A stretch of 64,000 nt of DNA, from assembly GCA_017513125.1 (NCBI GenBank), contig JAFWDI010000007.1, positions 1 through 64,000 on the forward strand, in the 5' to 3' direction. The number at the start of each line of letters is the position of its first letter. The stretch's first letter is position 1. The notes under the pieces are model-generated. The model had not been told where the DNA came from, did no database searches, and saw only the letters and a program-made list of their open reading frames with translations. Below, piece by piece: positions 8,120-17,837 of this stretch. This DNA is from Lachnospiraceae bacterium (GTDB lineage: Bacteria; Bacillota; Clostridia; Lachnospirales; Lachnospiraceae). The translations under genes were made by a program, and so were the position numbers.

Positions 8120-9184
8120 ATGGCATTGCTCGAAGTAAACGACCTGCGCACATCCTTCTTTACGGATGCGGGCGAAGTGAAAGCCGTGAACGGCGTTTCG
8201 TTCAGTCTGGACCGCGGAAAGGTGCTGGGCATCGTGGGAGAGTCCGGTTCCGGAAAGTCGGTGACCGCGTATTCGATCCTTCAGATCCTGGCGGGCACCG
8301 GAAAGATCATCGGCGGCTCCATTAAACTGGACGGTCAGGAACTGGTCGGCGCCGGCGAAAAGGTCATGAAGGACGTCCGGGGGAATAAGATCTCCATCAT
8401 TTTCCAGGACCCCATGACCAGCCTGAACCCGACTTATACCATCGGAAGACAGCTGACCGAGGCCATTCTTCTGCATACGAACCGGAATAAGCAGCAGGCC
8501 TGGGACCGGGCGGTGGAGATGCTCCGCCTGGTAAATGTGAATGAGCCCGAAAAGCGCATGAAGCAGTATCCGCACGAGTTCTCGGGCGGTATGAGACAAC
8601 GCGTCATGATCGCGATGGCGCTGGCCTGCGAGCCGGACATCCTGATCGCAGACGAGCCCACGACGGCTCTGGACGTGACTATTCAGGCGCAGATCCTCGA
8701 TCTGATCAAAGACCTTCAGGCTGAGCTCGGCATGGCGGTCATCATGATCACCCATGACCTCGGCGTGGTCGCTCAAATGTGCGATGAGATCATCGTCATG
8801 TATGCCGGATCGATCTGTGAGAGAGGCACGGCGGATGATATTTTCTACCGCACCTGCCATGAGTATACCCGCGGCCTCCTGCGTTCCATTCCGACGACGC
8901 AGACTGCGGGAACGAAGCTGCGGCCGATCGAGGGTACTCCCATCGATCTGCTGAACATGCCGAAGGGCTGCGCGTTCGCACCCCGCTGCGACGCTGCTAT
9001 GAAGATCTGCATTCGCGAGGCATGTCCCGGCGTTCATATCGACGAGAAACACTTCGCAGCATGCTGGATGAATGTGAAGAAGGCATATGACGACGGAGAA
9101 CTCGATCTGGCTTCACTGGCAGCAGAGGATGACGTTCCTGCGGATGAAGCCGTAACGGAAGGAGGTGCCGCGGATGAGCAGTAA
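8120..9184 (+). CDS. oppD: Oligopeptide ABC transporter ATPase OppD
   Basis: A 354-residue ATPase. Walker A is GESGSGKS (about 36-43), the signature is FSGGMRQR (about 155), Walker B is ILIADEPTTALD (about 174-185), and the switch His is in ITHDLGVV. The C-terminal oligopeptide-type extension contains GCAFAPRC, whose cysteines in related proteins bind an iron-sulfur cluster. AAGGAGG-like ribosome site. Its 3' end overlaps oppF by 11 bases. It energises peptide uptake together with OppF. Confidence 0.93.
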   Translation: MALLEVNDLRTSFFTDAGEVKAVNGVSFSLDRGKVLGIVGESGSGKSVTAYSILQILAGTGKIIGGSIKLDGQELVGAGEKVMKDVRGNKISIIFQDPMTSLNPTYTIGRQLTEAILLHTNRNKQQAWDRAVEMLRLVNVNEPEKRMKQYPHEFSGGMRQRVMIAMALACEPDILIADEPTTALDVTIQAQILDLIKDLQAELGMAVIMITHDLGVVAQMCDEIIVMYAGSICERGTADDIFYRTCHEYTRGLLRSIPTTQTAGTKLRPIEGTPIDLLNMPKGCAFAPRCDAAMKICIREACPGVHIDEKHFAACWMNVKKAYDDGELDLASLAAEDDVPADEAVTEGGAADEQ

Positions 9185-10184
9185 TCAGACTCCTTTGGTA
9201 GATATTCGCGGACTGAAAGAGTATTTTCCCATTCAGACCGGCGCGTTTAAGACGACCCCTCTGAAGGCTGTGGATGACGTATCTTTCACGATCAACCGCG
9301 GCGAGACGCTGGGCCTGGTAGGAGAGTCCGGCTGCGGAAAGACCACGGTCGGCCGAACCATTCTTCATCTGTATAAGCCCACGGCCGGCGAGATCCGCTA
9401 TGACGGAAAGCTTATTCAGACAAAAGCGGACATTAACGAGCTCCGGAAAAAAGCCACGATGGTATTTCAGGACCCGTACTCGTCCCTGAACCCGCGCATG
9501 ACGGTCTCGGACATCATCGGCGAACCTCTGGACATCCATAAGCTGTATAAGTCGAAGGAAGAGCGCATGGAGCGCATCCTTCAGCTGATGGATTACGTCG
9601 GACTGAACAGTGAGCATGCTTCACGCTACGCGCACGAGTTCTCGGGCGGACAGAGACAGCGTATCGGTATCGCCCGCGCGCTGGCTGTGAATCCGGAATT
9701 CATCGTCTGCGACGAGCCGGTCTCGGCTCTGGATGTGTCGATCCAGGCGCAGGTCATCAATATGTTCGACGAACTGCAGGATAAACTGGGTCTGACTTAT
9801 CTGTTCATTGCCCACGACCTGCTGGTCGTGCGCCACATCAGTGACCGTATCGCGGTCATGTATCTGGGGAAGATGGTCGAACTGGCCGATGCCGCCGAGA
9901 TCTACGATCACCCGATGCATCCGTACTCGCAGTCACTGCTGTCGTCTGTTCCGGTTCCGGATCCAATCACCGCGCGCGCGAATAAGCGCATCGTTCTGAG
10001 CGGGGATATCCCGAGCCCGCTGAACGCGCCTTCCGGCTGTCCGTTCCGCACGCGCTGCCGCTTTGCGAAGGACATCTGCGCACAGAGCATGCCGGAGTTC
10101 AAAGAAGTCAGGCCCGGTCATTTCGCGGCCTGCCACTGCATCGAGACAGGCGATGTTCCGCCTTATCACGGCGGGAATGAATAA
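9174..10184 (+). CDS. oppF: Oligopeptide ABC transporter ATPase OppF
   Basis: A 336-residue partner ATPase. The ATG at 9174 was chosen because AAGGAGG lies eight bases upstream; the GTG at 9165 is part of that site. Walker A GESGCGKT, signature FSGGQRQR, Walker [13 protein letters not shown] and IAHDLLVV are all present, as is the C-terminal Cys-rich [17 protein letters not shown] extension with ligands for an iron-sulfur cluster. It overlaps oppD and is probably translationally coupled. oppA follows after its own promoter. Confidence 0.93.
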   Translation: MSSNQTPLVDIRGLKEYFPIQTGAFKTTPLKAVDDVSFTINRGETLGLVGESGCGKTTVGRTILHLYKPTAGEIRYDGKLIQTKADINELRKKATMVFQDPYSSLNPRMTVSDIIGEPLDIHKLYKSKEERMERILQLMDYVGLNSEHASRYAHEFSGGQRQRIGIARALAVNPEFIVCDEPVSALDVSIQAQVINMFDELQDKLGLTYLFIAHDLLVVRHISDRIAVMYLGKMVELADAAEIYDHPMHPYSQSLLSSVPVPDPITARANKRIVLSGDIPSPLNAPSGCPFRTRCRFAKDICAQSMPEFKEVRPGHFAACHCIETGDVPPYHGGNE

Positions 10185-10203
10185 GGTTTATGAGGAGATC
10201 ACC

Positions 10204-10232
10204 TTGAAGTTTAAGGGGAATCACCTTATAAA
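10204..10232 (+). promoter_or_regulatory. Internal promoter upstream of oppA
   Basis: TTGAAG (10204-10209), 17 bases, TATAAA (10227-10232). A second start point here would allow the binding protein to be made in excess over the membrane complex, as is usual for ABC importers. Confidence 0.7.
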
Positions 10233-10271
10233 TAGATAGAAACTTGTTAATTCTAAAAGGAGGGTAACCAA

Positions 10272-12146
10272 ATGAAGAAGTTTCTTGCACTGCTGCTGGC
10301 GGGCGTAATGGCCTTTTCGCTGGCAGCCTGCGGCGGCTCCGGTTCCGGCGGCTCCTCTTCCGGTGGTACGGATGAGACCGGCGGTGCGGCGCCTGCTGCT
10401 GACGTTGCTGAGCCCGGTACGATCAATGTCTGTATCGCTTCCGAGCCCGATACCATTGACCCGGCACTGAACTCGGCGGTCGACGGCGCTACGCTGCTGA
10501 TCCACATGTTCTCCGGTCTGGCCAAGTGGGCACAGGATCCCAGCGGCGCTCTGGAGATCGTTCCCGACTGCGCGGAGGAACTGGTCGAAGGTGTTGAAAA
10601 TGAAGACGGCACCGTGACCTACACCTACACGCTGCGTGAAGGTCTGACCTGGAGCGACGGCGAGCCTCTGACTGCCGGCGATTTCGTGTTCGCGTGGAAC
10701 CGTGCTGCCGGTCCCGAGCTGGCTGCCGACTACGGCTACATGTTCGAGATCGTCGACGGCTATGCCGAGATGTGGGAGACCGATGACAGCGGTGAGAATT
10801 TCGTGAACCCTGACGCTGTTCTGAACGTCGAGGCTCCGGATGACCGCACCATCGTCGTCACCATCGAGAACGCTGTTCCTTACTGGAACGAGCTGCTCGC
10901 TTTCCCGACCTACTTCCCGGTCCGCGAGGACGTGGTCGCGAACGAGGCGTGGGCGACCGATCCTTCGACCTATGTCTGCAACGGCGCTTACACCATGGCC
11001 AGCTGGGATCACAACAGCCTGATCACTCTCGAGAAGAACGAGAGCTACTATGATGCCGCGAACGTGACGATGGATACCATCAACTTCTATCTGTCCGACG
11101 ATTCGAACAACATGCTGACGAACTACGAGAACGGCGACTGGCAGTTCATCGACGACATCCCCACGAACGAGATGGCGAGAGTTCAGGAGCAGTATCCGGA
11201 TGAGTACGTCGTCGGCGGCCAGATGGGCACCTACTATGTTATCTGGAACACCGCTACGGACATTCTGCCTGCGAACAGCGGCCTGACGGGCGCTGAGGCC
11301 GAGCATGCGAGAGAAGAGATCAGAAACGCTATTTCGCTTCTGTTCGACCGCAACTACATTGTTGAAGAGATCGGCCAGGCCGGTCAGGTTCCCGCATCGT
11401 CCTTCGTCGCTCTGGGTCTGCTGGATGCGAACGGCATCGATCAGTTCTATGAGAACGCGGGCCACAACGACGGTTTCGTCGGTTACTATGACACCAGCGA
11501 AGAGGCCATGCAGTCGAACTTCGACGCTGCCATCGAGACTCTGAGCCAGTACTACACCTACGACGAGGCTTCCGGTCAGTTCACCGATTTCCCGATGACC
11601 CTGACCTACCTGTACAACACTTCCGAAGGCCACCAGGCGATCGGTGAGTACCTGCAGGCGGCTCTGGCCGGCGTCGGCATCAACATGCAGCTGGAGAACC
11701 AGGAGTGGGCGACCTTCCTGAACACCCGTAAGGAAGGCAACTACGACATCGCCAGAAACGGTTGGCTGGGCGACTACAATGACCCGATCTCCTTCCTGGA
11801 TATGTGGACCACGAACTCCGGCAACAACGACGCACAGTTCGGCCGCGGCGATCACGCTTCGGTTCAGGCCTACAGCATGGATCTGACCCCTTACGGCTAC
11901 GACATCAACGTCGAGAACGGCACCTGGGCTGAGACCTATGACGTTCTGATCTCCACGATCAAGAGCTGCACGGACAACGACACCCGCTATGAGCTGATGC
12001 ACATTGCCGAGGATCTGCTTATGCAGACCGGCTGCATCTGCCCGCTGTACTACTACACGGATCCTTACATGATCAACAGCTCCGTACAGGGCTTCTTCGC
12101 GAGCCCTCTGGGCTACAAGTACTTCATGTACTGCACCATCGCGTAA
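10272..12146 (+). CDS. oppA: Oligopeptide-binding lipoprotein OppA
   Basis: This 624-residue lipoprotein has a signal peptide with lipobox LAAC (Cys20) and a Gly/Ser linker before the mature SBP_bac_5 fold. Mature features include the conserved TINVCIASEPDTIDPALN opening, WSDGEPLTAGDFVFAWNR near residues 125-142, and a late GWLGDYNDPISFLDMWT segment that typically lines the peptide pocket. It captures peptides outside the cell and delivers them to OppBC. Ribosome site AAAGGAGGG. Its codon choice looks highly biased (CTG, GGC, ATC), as expected for an abundant protein. Confidence 0.94.
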   Translation: MKKFLALLLAGVMAFSLAACGGSGSGGSSSGGTDETGGAAPAADVAEPGTINVCIASEPDTIDPALNSAVDGATLLIHMFSGLAKWAQDPSGALEIVPDCAEELVEGVENEDGTVTYTYTLREGLTWSDGEPLTAGDFVFAWNRAAGPELAADYGYMFEIVDGYAEMWETDDSGENFVNPDAVLNVEAPDDRTIVVTIENAVPYWNELLAFPTYFPVREDVVANEAWATDPSTYVCNGAYTMASWDHNSLITLEKNESYYDAANVTMDTINFYLSDDSNNMLTNYENGDWQFIDDIPTNEMARVQEQYPDEYVVGGQMGTYYVIWNTATDILPANSGLTGAEAEHAREEIRNAISLLFDRNYIVEEIGQAGQVPASSFVALGLLDANGIDQFYENAGHNDGFVGYYDTSEEAMQSNFDAAIETLSQYYTYDEASGQFTDFPMTLTYLYNTSEGHQAIGEYLQAALAGVGINMQLENQEWATFLNTRKEGNYDIARNGWLGDYNDPISFLDMWTTNSGNNDAQFGRGDHASVQAYSMDLTPYGYDINVENGTWAETYDVLISTIKSCTDNDTRYELMHIAEDLLMQTGCICPLYYYTDPYMINSSVQGFFASPLGYKYFMYCTIA

Positions 12147-12183
12147 TTCGCGTGATGCGTATTATCTGAAGTCAAAGCGAGAG

Positions 12184-12217
12184 ACCGGCGTGTTCCTTCG
12201 GGAACGCGCCGGTTTTA
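12184..12217 (+). terminator. opp operon terminator
   Basis: A 13-bp stem ACCGGCGTGTTCC/GGAACGCGCCGGT with one G-U pair and a TTCG tetraloop, followed by TTTTAT. Confidence 0.9.
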
Positions 12218-12278
12218 TAATGTCCGGGTTATCATTGCCGGGCTTTGATAGCGTTTCTTTTCCGCGGCATTTACGCAC

Positions 12279-12307
12279 TTGTGCGAAAAAAAGGATTGTG
12301 ATAGATT
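12279..12307 (+). promoter_or_regulatory. Putative asd promoter
   Basis: TTGTGC (12279-12284), 17 bases including an A-run, TAGATT (12302-12307). Match is moderate. Confidence 0.45.
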
Positions 12308-12324
12308 ATATTCCAATATCGTTT

Positions 12325-12359
12325 CGGCCGAGTCCGGGAGAAAGACCCGTTTTCGGCCG
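12325..12359 (+). promoter_or_regulatory. Leader hairpin of asd
   Basis: CGGCCG (12325-12330) pairs with CGGCCG (12354-12359), enclosing CGGG/CCCG. The leader is only about 85 bases, too short for a lysine riboswitch, and there is no T-run, so its role is unclear. Confidence 0.4.
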
Positions 12360-12400
12360 GCTCGAAGAGATTTCATACAGAAGATCGCAGGAGAGGAAAC

Positions 12401-13492
12401 ATGGAGAGAAAGTATAAAGTAGGTATCCTGGGTGCCACCGGCATGGTCGGACAGCGTTTCGTGACGCTGCTGGCGGATCATCCGTGGTTCGAGCTCGTGA
12501 GCCTGGCAGCGAGCGCCCGCTCCGCCGGAAAGCCTTACCGCGAGGCGGTCGAGGGCCGCTGGAAGATGGCGGTTCCGATCCCTGAGCACATTGCTGAGAT
12601 GCCCGTTCGCGACATCACGGATATCGATGCGGTCACCGCTGAAGTCGATTTCGTGTTCAGCGCGGTCGATATGAAGAAGGAAGAGATCCGCGCGATCGAA
12701 GACGAGTACGCGAAGCACGAGATCCCGGTGATGTCGAATAACAGCGCGCACCGCTGGACCCCGGATGTTCCGATGATCATCCCGGAGATCAATCCCGAGC
12801 ACGCGGAAGTCATCGAGTTCCAGAAGAAGCGCCTCGGCACCGCCCGCGGCTTCGTCGCCGTAAAGCCGAACTGCTCGATTCAGGGTTATGCTCCCGCGAT
12901 TCACGCGCTGCGCGAGTTCGGTCCCGAGAAGATGGTCGTCTGCACGTACCAGGCGATCTCCGGCGCGGGAAAGAACTTCGAGACCTGGCCCGAGATGGTC
13001 GATAACGTGATCCCTTATATCGGCGGCGAAGAAGAGAAGTCCGAGCGAGAGCCTCTGAAGATCTTCGGTCATGTCGACACGGAGAACGGCGTGATCGTAA
13101 ACGCCGAGGAGCCGCTGATCACTGCGCAGTGCATCCGCGTGCCGGTCACCGACGGACACATGGCTGCGGTCTACGTCTCGTTTAAAGAGAAGCCCTCGAA
13201 GGAGGAGATCATCCGCCGCTGGCGCGAGTACGACAGCCCCGCGGTGAAGTTGGGTCTTCCGAGCGCCCCGGATCCGTTCCTGCAGTACTGCGAGGAAGAT
13301 AACCGCCCGCAGACGAAGCTCGACCGCGATTTCGGAAACGGCATGGGCGTGAGCCTCGGCCGCCTGCGCGAGGACACGATCTTCGATTATAAGTTCGTGG
13401 GTCTGGCGCATAACACGCTGCGCGGCGCCGCCGGCGGTGCGGTCCTCTGCGCGGAGTTCCTGTGCGCGAAGGGATATATCGACTATAAATGA
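12401..13492 (+). CDS. asd: Aspartate-semialdehyde dehydrogenase
   Basis: A 363-residue enzyme that reduces aspartyl phosphate to aspartate semialdehyde, feeding Lys, Thr, Met and diaminopimelate synthesis. The NADP-binding site is GATGMVGQRF (11-20). The catalytic Cys is C158 in KPNCSIQ, and the active-site His lies in VTDGHMAAVYV. The NNSAHRW motif and overall length fit the archaeal/fungal branch of ASADH rather than the E. coli type. Start is supported by GGAGAGG. It stands alone between terminators. Confidence 0.94.
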   Translation: MERKYKVGILGATGMVGQRFVTLLADHPWFELVSLAASARSAGKPYREAVEGRWKMAVPIPEHIAEMPVRDITDIDAVTAEVDFVFSAVDMKKEEIRAIEDEYAKHEIPVMSNNSAHRWTPDVPMIIPEINPEHAEVIEFQKKRLGTARGFVAVKPNCSIQGYAPAIHALREFGPEKMVVCTYQAISGAGKNFETWPEMVDNVIPYIGGEEEKSEREPLKIFGHVDTENGVIVNAEEPLITAQCIRVPVTDGHMAAVYVSFKEKPSKEEIIRRWREYDSPAVKLGLPSAPDPFLQYCEEDNRPQTKLDRDFGNGMGVSLGRLREDTIFDYKFVGLAHNTLRGAAGGAVLCAEFLCAKGYIDYK

Positions 13493-13527
13493 TCCCGGGT
13501 ATCTGATATACTGAGTATAATTTCATA

Positions 13528-13566
13528 CAGAAAAACCATCTGAGGTATTCCCCGGATGGTTTTCTG
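13528..13566. terminator. asd terminator
   Basis: CAGAAAAACCATC (13528-13540) pairs with GATGGTTTTCTG (13555-13566) with one bulged A. The A and T runs on either side could let it work in both directions. Confidence 0.7.
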
Positions 13567-13624
13567 TTATGAGAGGAACATGTCAATGTCCGTTTAATAA
13601 ACGAGTGTTTAAACGTTATCAGTT

Positions 13625-15766
13625 ATGGGAAAAAGTCTCTACATAGCCGAAAAACCGAGCGTAGCGCGTGAGTTTGCCTCCGCGCTGCGTGTGCGCGGGC
13701 GCAATGACGACGGCTTCATCGAATCGGACGACGCGATCATCACCTGGTGCCTCGGGCATCTGGTGTCCATGAGTTACCCGGATAAGTATGACCCCGCCCT
13801 GAAGCGCTGGACGCTCGAAACATTGCCTTTTATACCCGACGTTTATAAGTACGAGGTCATTTCTTCGTCGAAAAAGCAGTACTCGGTAGTGAAGAAGCTT
13901 CTGAACCGCACCGACGTGGACACGGTCTACGTCTGCACCGACTCCGGACGCGAGGGAGAGTACATTTACCGGCTCGTGGAGCAGATGGCCGGAGTGAAGA
14001 CGAAAGACCGGCGCAGGGTCTGGATCGACTCGCAGACCGAGGAGGAGATCCTGAAGGGAATCCGCGAGGCGAAACCGCTCAGCGCATATGATAATCTGGC
14101 GGATTCCGCGTATCTTCGCGCGAAGGAAGACTACCTGATGGGGATCAATTTTTCGCGCCTGCTCACGATCCGTTACGCGAACCAGCTCGGAGCCTGCATG
14201 GGCGGGCGCACGCCGATCAGCGTGGGCCGCGTCATGACCTGTGTGCTGGGAATGGTCGTGCGGCGTGAGCGTGAGATCCGCGATTTCGTGCCGACGCCGT
14301 TTTACCGGGTCGCGGCATTGATCGCGCATCCGGAACGCGTGATCGACGCGGAGTGGAAGGCGGTCGAGGGATCGGAGTACTTCGAGAGCCCGCTGTTATA
14401 TAAGGAAAACGGCTTTGCGAAGAAGGAAGACGCCGAGGAGATGGTCCGAAAGCTCCGCGAGTCCGGCGAGCCCGCGGTCCTGCTGAAGAAGAGCGACCGC
14501 GAGGAGAAGAAGAACGCGCCGCTCCTGTATAACCTGGCCGAACTGCAGAACGACTGTTCGAGGCTGTTTAAGATCAGCCCGGACGAGACATTGAAGATCG
14601 CGCAGGAACTGTACGAAAAGAAGCTCACGACTTATCCCCGCACGGACGCGCGCGTTCTGTCTTCGGCGGTCGCGAAGGAGATCGGAAAGAACATCTCGGG
14701 GCTGCAGGGACTCGATTTCGCGGGCGGATTTGCGAAAGAGATCCTCGCGAACGGCTCTTATAAGAATATCGCGAAGACCCGCTATGTGAACGATTCGCAG
14801 ATCACGGATCACTACGCGATCGTTCCTACCGGCCAGACCGGTGCGGCGCGCAGCCTGAGCCCCCGCTCCGCGGCAGTCTATGAACTGATCGTGCGCCGCT
14901 TCCTGAGCATCTTTTACCCGCCGGCGGTCTATCGGAAGCTGAACCTGGAGTTTACCATTGGCCGCGAGCATTTCTTCGCTTCGATGCGTGCGCTGAAGGA
15001 AGAGGGATGGCTGGCGGTCGCCAGGCGTCCGAAAAAAGGCGCAGGGGAAGAGGATTCGGACGGCCCCGGGGACGATTTATCGGACGCCTCCGTCGACGGT
15101 TCCTCCGAGGACGGCGAGGGCGCGGCGGCCGACATTGACCTGATCGGCCGGCTGGCGTCCATAAAGAAAGGCGAGAGCTTCCCGGTCAATGCGTTTGAAC
15201 TGCGGGAGAGTCAGACCTCGCCGCCGAAACGCTACACTTCCGGTTCGATGATCCTCGCGATGGAGAACGCCGGAAAGCTGATCGAGGATCCCGATCTGCG
15301 GGAGCAGATCAAGGGCTCCGGTATCGGCACGAGCGCGACCCGGGCGGAGATTCTGAAGAAGCTCGTGAATAACGAGTATCTCGCGCTTTCGAAAAAAACG
15401 CAGGTGATCACGCCGACACTGATGGGCGAAGTGATCTTCGATATCGTGCGGAACTCGATACCGTCGCTCCTGAACCCAGAACTTACCGCGAGCTGGGAGA
15501 AAGGTCTGTCCTACGTGGCGGAAGGAAGCATCGGAACGGAAGAGTATCTCGAGAAGCTGACGGCGTATATCCGAAAGCGCTTCGACGTGCTCGAACAGTA
15601 CGGCGGACGGATCAATGTCAGGGCCCTCTACGACGCGTCCAGACAGTTTTATCCCGAAAAGAAGCAGAAACTGTCGCAGGCGAAGCGCGGAAACGGCCGT
15701 TCGGGCGGCAGACCGAAGTCAGGGAAGGCTTCCGGCGGAAAGCCCGCGGAAGACAGAGCGGAATAA
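13625..15766 (+). CDS. topB: DNA topoisomerase III (type IA)
   Basis: A 713-residue type IA topoisomerase that relaxes or decatenates DNA through a 5'-phosphotyrosyl link. The Toprim domain starts with IAEKPSVAREFA and holds DSGREGEYIYR. The active Tyr is Y337 in TTYPRTDARVL. After the core an acidic, Gly/Asp/Ser-rich insert (about 475-510) is followed by PPKRYTSGSMI, then a Lys/Arg/Gly-rich tail from about 680, which probably grips DNA in place of zinc fingers. No clear ribosome site stands before the ATG. The permease gene follows after 22 bases. Confidence 0.93.
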   Translation: MGKSLYIAEKPSVAREFASALRVRGRNDDGFIESDDAIITWCLGHLVSMSYPDKYDPALKRWTLETLPFIPDVYKYEVISSSKKQYSVVKKLLNRTDVDTVYVCTDSGREGEYIYRLVEQMAGVKTKDRRRVWIDSQTEEEILKGIREAKPLSAYDNLADSAYLRAKEDYLMGINFSRLLTIRYANQLGACMGGRTPISVGRVMTCVLGMVVRREREIRDFVPTPFYRVAALIAHPERVIDAEWKAVEGSEYFESPLLYKENGFAKKEDAEEMVRKLRESGEPAVLLKKSDREEKKNAPLLYNLAELQNDCSRLFKISPDETLKIAQELYEKKLTTYPRTDARVLSSAVAKEIGKNISGLQGLDFAGGFAKEILANGSYKNIAKTRYVNDSQITDHYAIVPTGQTGAARSLSPRSAAVYELIVRRFLSIFYPPAVYRKLNLEFTIGREHFFASMRALKEEGWLAVARRPKKGAGEEDSDGPGDDLSDASVDGSSEDGEGAAADIDLIGRLASIKKGESFPVNAFELRESQTSPPKRYTSGSMILAMENAGKLIEDPDLREQIKGSGIGTSATRAEILKKLVNNEYLALSKKTQVITPTLMGEVIFDIVRNSIPSLLNPELTASWEKGLSYVAEGSIGTEEYLEKLTAYIRKRFDVLEQYGGRINVRALYDASRQFYPEKKQKLSQAKRGNGRSGGRPKSGKASGGKPAEDRAE

Positions 15767-15788
15767 GGAAGGATCACAGCGAAACGTT

Positions 15789-16664
15789 ATGTGGGAAGGA
15801 ATCATCGAGGCGGTCGTCGACTGTCTGAAAATGCTCCCGTTTCTTTATATCACTTATCTGGTGATGGAATATCTGGAGCATCATATCAGCGAGCGGAGCG
15901 AGAACCTGATCCGCCGTGTCGGCCGCGTAGGACCGCTGCCCGGCGCAGCGGTCGGCCTGATCCCGCAGTGCGGCTTTTCTGCGGCGGTCGCGGGACTCTA
16001 TGCGGCGCGTGTCGTTACACTGGGGACTGTGATCGCGGTCTTTCTGTCGACTTCGGACGAGATGCTTCCGATCATGATCTCGGCGGCCGCCCCTATGCCG
16101 ACGATCCTCCGGATCCTGGCCGCCAAATTCGTGTTCGGCTGCGCGTTCGGCTTCCTGACGGACATCGCGCTGCAGACCGCCCGCCGTCTGGGCTTTCGGT
16201 CGTCGGAGAAGCATATCCGTATACATGAGATCTGCGAGCGCGAGCATTGTGAATGCGACGAAGAGCATCCGAATCTCTTCCTGGCCGCGCTGAAGCACAC
16301 CCTGCAGATCTTTTTATTCATCCTGATCGCGTCTGTGGTCATCGAGATCGTGATCGGGCTTGTGGGCGAGGACGCCCTCGGCAGCATCATCCTGAACGTT
16401 CCGGTCTTCGGAGAACTGATCGCGGGACTGATCGGACTGATACCGAACTGTGCGGCTTCCGTGGTCCTGACCGAACTGTACCTGAACGGGGCGCTTTCTT
16501 CCGGCGCACTGATCTCGGGGCTGATGTCCGCATCCGGGATGGGCATGCTCGTGCTGTTCCGCATGAACCGCAGCATGAAAGACAATATCACGATCCTCGC
16601 GATCGTCTATGTTCTTGCGGTCATCGGAGGCCTGATCGTACATCTGACCGGACTCGTGTTCTGA
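15789..16664 (+). CDS. Putative metal permease (DUF2899/ArsP-like, 'putative manganese transporter')
   Basis: A 291-residue polytopic membrane protein with about eight to ten hydrophobic segments. It is an internal duplication: GLIPQCGFSAAVAGLY in the first half matches GLIPNCAASVVLTELY in the second, each at the start of a helix pair with a Cys in the same place. The halves are joined by a cytosolic-looking loop rich in His, Cys and acid residues (HEICEREHCECDEEH, about 142-156) that could bind metal. This architecture fits the proteins named putative manganese transporter/ArsP_2. The ATG at 15789 was chosen; an AAGGAAGGA site lies somewhat far upstream. The metal and direction of transport are not shown. 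Confidence 0.7.
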   Translation: MWEGIIEAVVDCLKMLPFLYITYLVMEYLEHHISERSENLIRRVGRVGPLPGAAVGLIPQCGFSAAVAGLYAARVVTLGTVIAVFLSTSDEMLPIMISAAAPMPTILRILAAKFVFGCAFGFLTDIALQTARRLGFRSSEKHIRIHEICEREHCECDEEHPNLFLAALKHTLQIFLFILIASVVIEIVIGLVGEDALGSIILNVPVFGELIAGLIGLIPNCAASVVLTELYLNGALSSGALISGLMSASGMGMLVLFRMNRSMKDNITILAIVYVLAVIGGLIVHLTGLVF

Positions 16665-16694
16665 TGTATCCCGTTTCTGTAACTTGCTCTGTTG

Positions 16695-16718
16695 AAACGC
16701 GCTTTTCCGCGCGTTTTC
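16695..16718 (+). terminator. Terminator after the permease gene
   Basis: AAACGCGC pairs with GCGCGTTT across a six-base loop, then TTTCTT. Its T-run abuts the -35 box of the pheST promoter. Confidence 0.8.
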
Positions 16719-16747
16719 TTGACATAAGGCGCGCTATTCGGTAAAGT
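16719..16747 (+). promoter_or_regulatory. pheST promoter
   Basis: TTGACA (16719-16724), 17 bases, TAAAGT (16742-16747). The 5' leader is only about 45 bases, so there is no room for the T-box that often controls pheST in Bacillota. Confidence 0.8.
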
Positions 16748-16797
16748 TAATTTTTGTTGAATTATCCGACGAGTATCCGTTTGCGGAGGTAGAAACG

Positions 16798-17823
16798 ATG
16801 AGTTTGAAGGAAAAACTGGCACAGATTCAGGCTGAGGCGATCGAGAGCATGCTCTCTGCCGCCGACCCGGATGTGCTGAACGATATCAGGGTCCGTTTCC
16901 TCGGAAAAAAGGGACTCCTGACCGAGGCTTCGAAGGGGATGAAGGATGTCCCCGCCGAAGAGCGTCCGAAAATGGGCCAGCTGGTAAATGACACGAAGAA
17001 GGCCATCGAGGAGACCCTCGAGAAGCGGAAAAGTGCGCTGATGGCGGCGGTCCGCGAGAAGAAGATGGCTGCCGAGACCATCGACGTTACGATGCCCGGC
17101 AGAAAGAGCGCGATCGGCCATCGTCACCCGCTGACCCTCGCGACCGAGGAGGTCGAGCGCATCTTCATCGGCATGGGTTACGAGGTCATCGAGGGACCCG
17201 AGGTCGAATACGATTACTATAACTTCGAGGCATTGAACATTCCTCCGAACCACCCCGCGAAAGACGAACAGGATACGTTTTATATTAATCCGCAGATCCT
17301 TCTGCGCACACAGACTTCCTCGTGCCAGGTACACGCGATGGAGCGCGGCAAGGTCCCGTTCAAGGTCGTCGCGCCCGGACGCGTGTTCCGCTCGGACGAG
17401 GTCGACGCGACGCATTCCCCGAACTTCCACCAGTTCGAGGGCATGATCGTGGACAAGGACATCACGTTCTCCGACCTGAAGGGTACGCTGGAACAGTTCG
17501 CGATCGAGCTGTTCGGTCCGGACACGAAGGTAAAGTTCCGCCCGCATCATTTCCCGTTCACCGAACCTTCCGCCGAGATGGACGTCTCGTGCTTCAAGTG
17601 CGGCGGGAAGGGCTGCCGCTTCTGTAAGGGCGAGGGCTGGATCGAGATCCTCGGCTGCGGCATGGTCCACCCGAAGGTCCTGAAGATGAGCGGCATCGAC
17701 CCTGACGAGTATTCCGGCTTCGCGCTGGGCGTCGGCCTGGAGCGCATCGCCCTTCTGAAGTATGAGATCGACGATATGCGCCTGCTGTACGAGAACGATA
17801 TTCGTTTCCTGAAACAGTTCTAG
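16798..17823 (+). CDS. pheS: Phenylalanine--tRNA ligase alpha subunit
   Basis: The 341-residue catalytic subunit of the alpha2-beta2 enzyme. An N-terminal coiled coil (1-95) that binds tRNA is followed by the class II core: motif 2 is GRVFRSDEVDATHSPNFHQFEG and motif 3 is GFALGVGLERIALLKY. A four-Cys segment (CFKCGGKGCRFCKGEGWIE) near residue 265 is normal for Bacillota PheS. Good start with GGAGG. It is 14 bases ahead of pheT. Confidence 0.97.
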   Translation: MSLKEKLAQIQAEAIESMLSAADPDVLNDIRVRFLGKKGLLTEASKGMKDVPAEERPKMGQLVNDTKKAIEETLEKRKSALMAAVREKKMAAETIDVTMPGRKSAIGHRHPLTLATEEVERIFIGMGYEVIEGPEVEYDYYNFEALNIPPNHPAKDEQDTFYINPQILLRTQTSSCQVHAMERGKVPFKVVAPGRVFRSDEVDATHSPNFHQFEGMIVDKDITFSDLKGTLEQFAIELFGPDTKVKFRPHHFPFTEPSAEMDVSCFKCGGKGCRFCKGEGWIEILGCGMVHPKVLKMSGIDPDEYSGFALGVGLERIALLKYEIDDMRLLYENDIRFLKQF

Positions 17824-17837
17824 GAGGTGAGCGGAAG

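Noticed and set aside
12308..12400. Lysine riboswitch before asd
   Set aside because: The leader is far too short and shows only one small stem.
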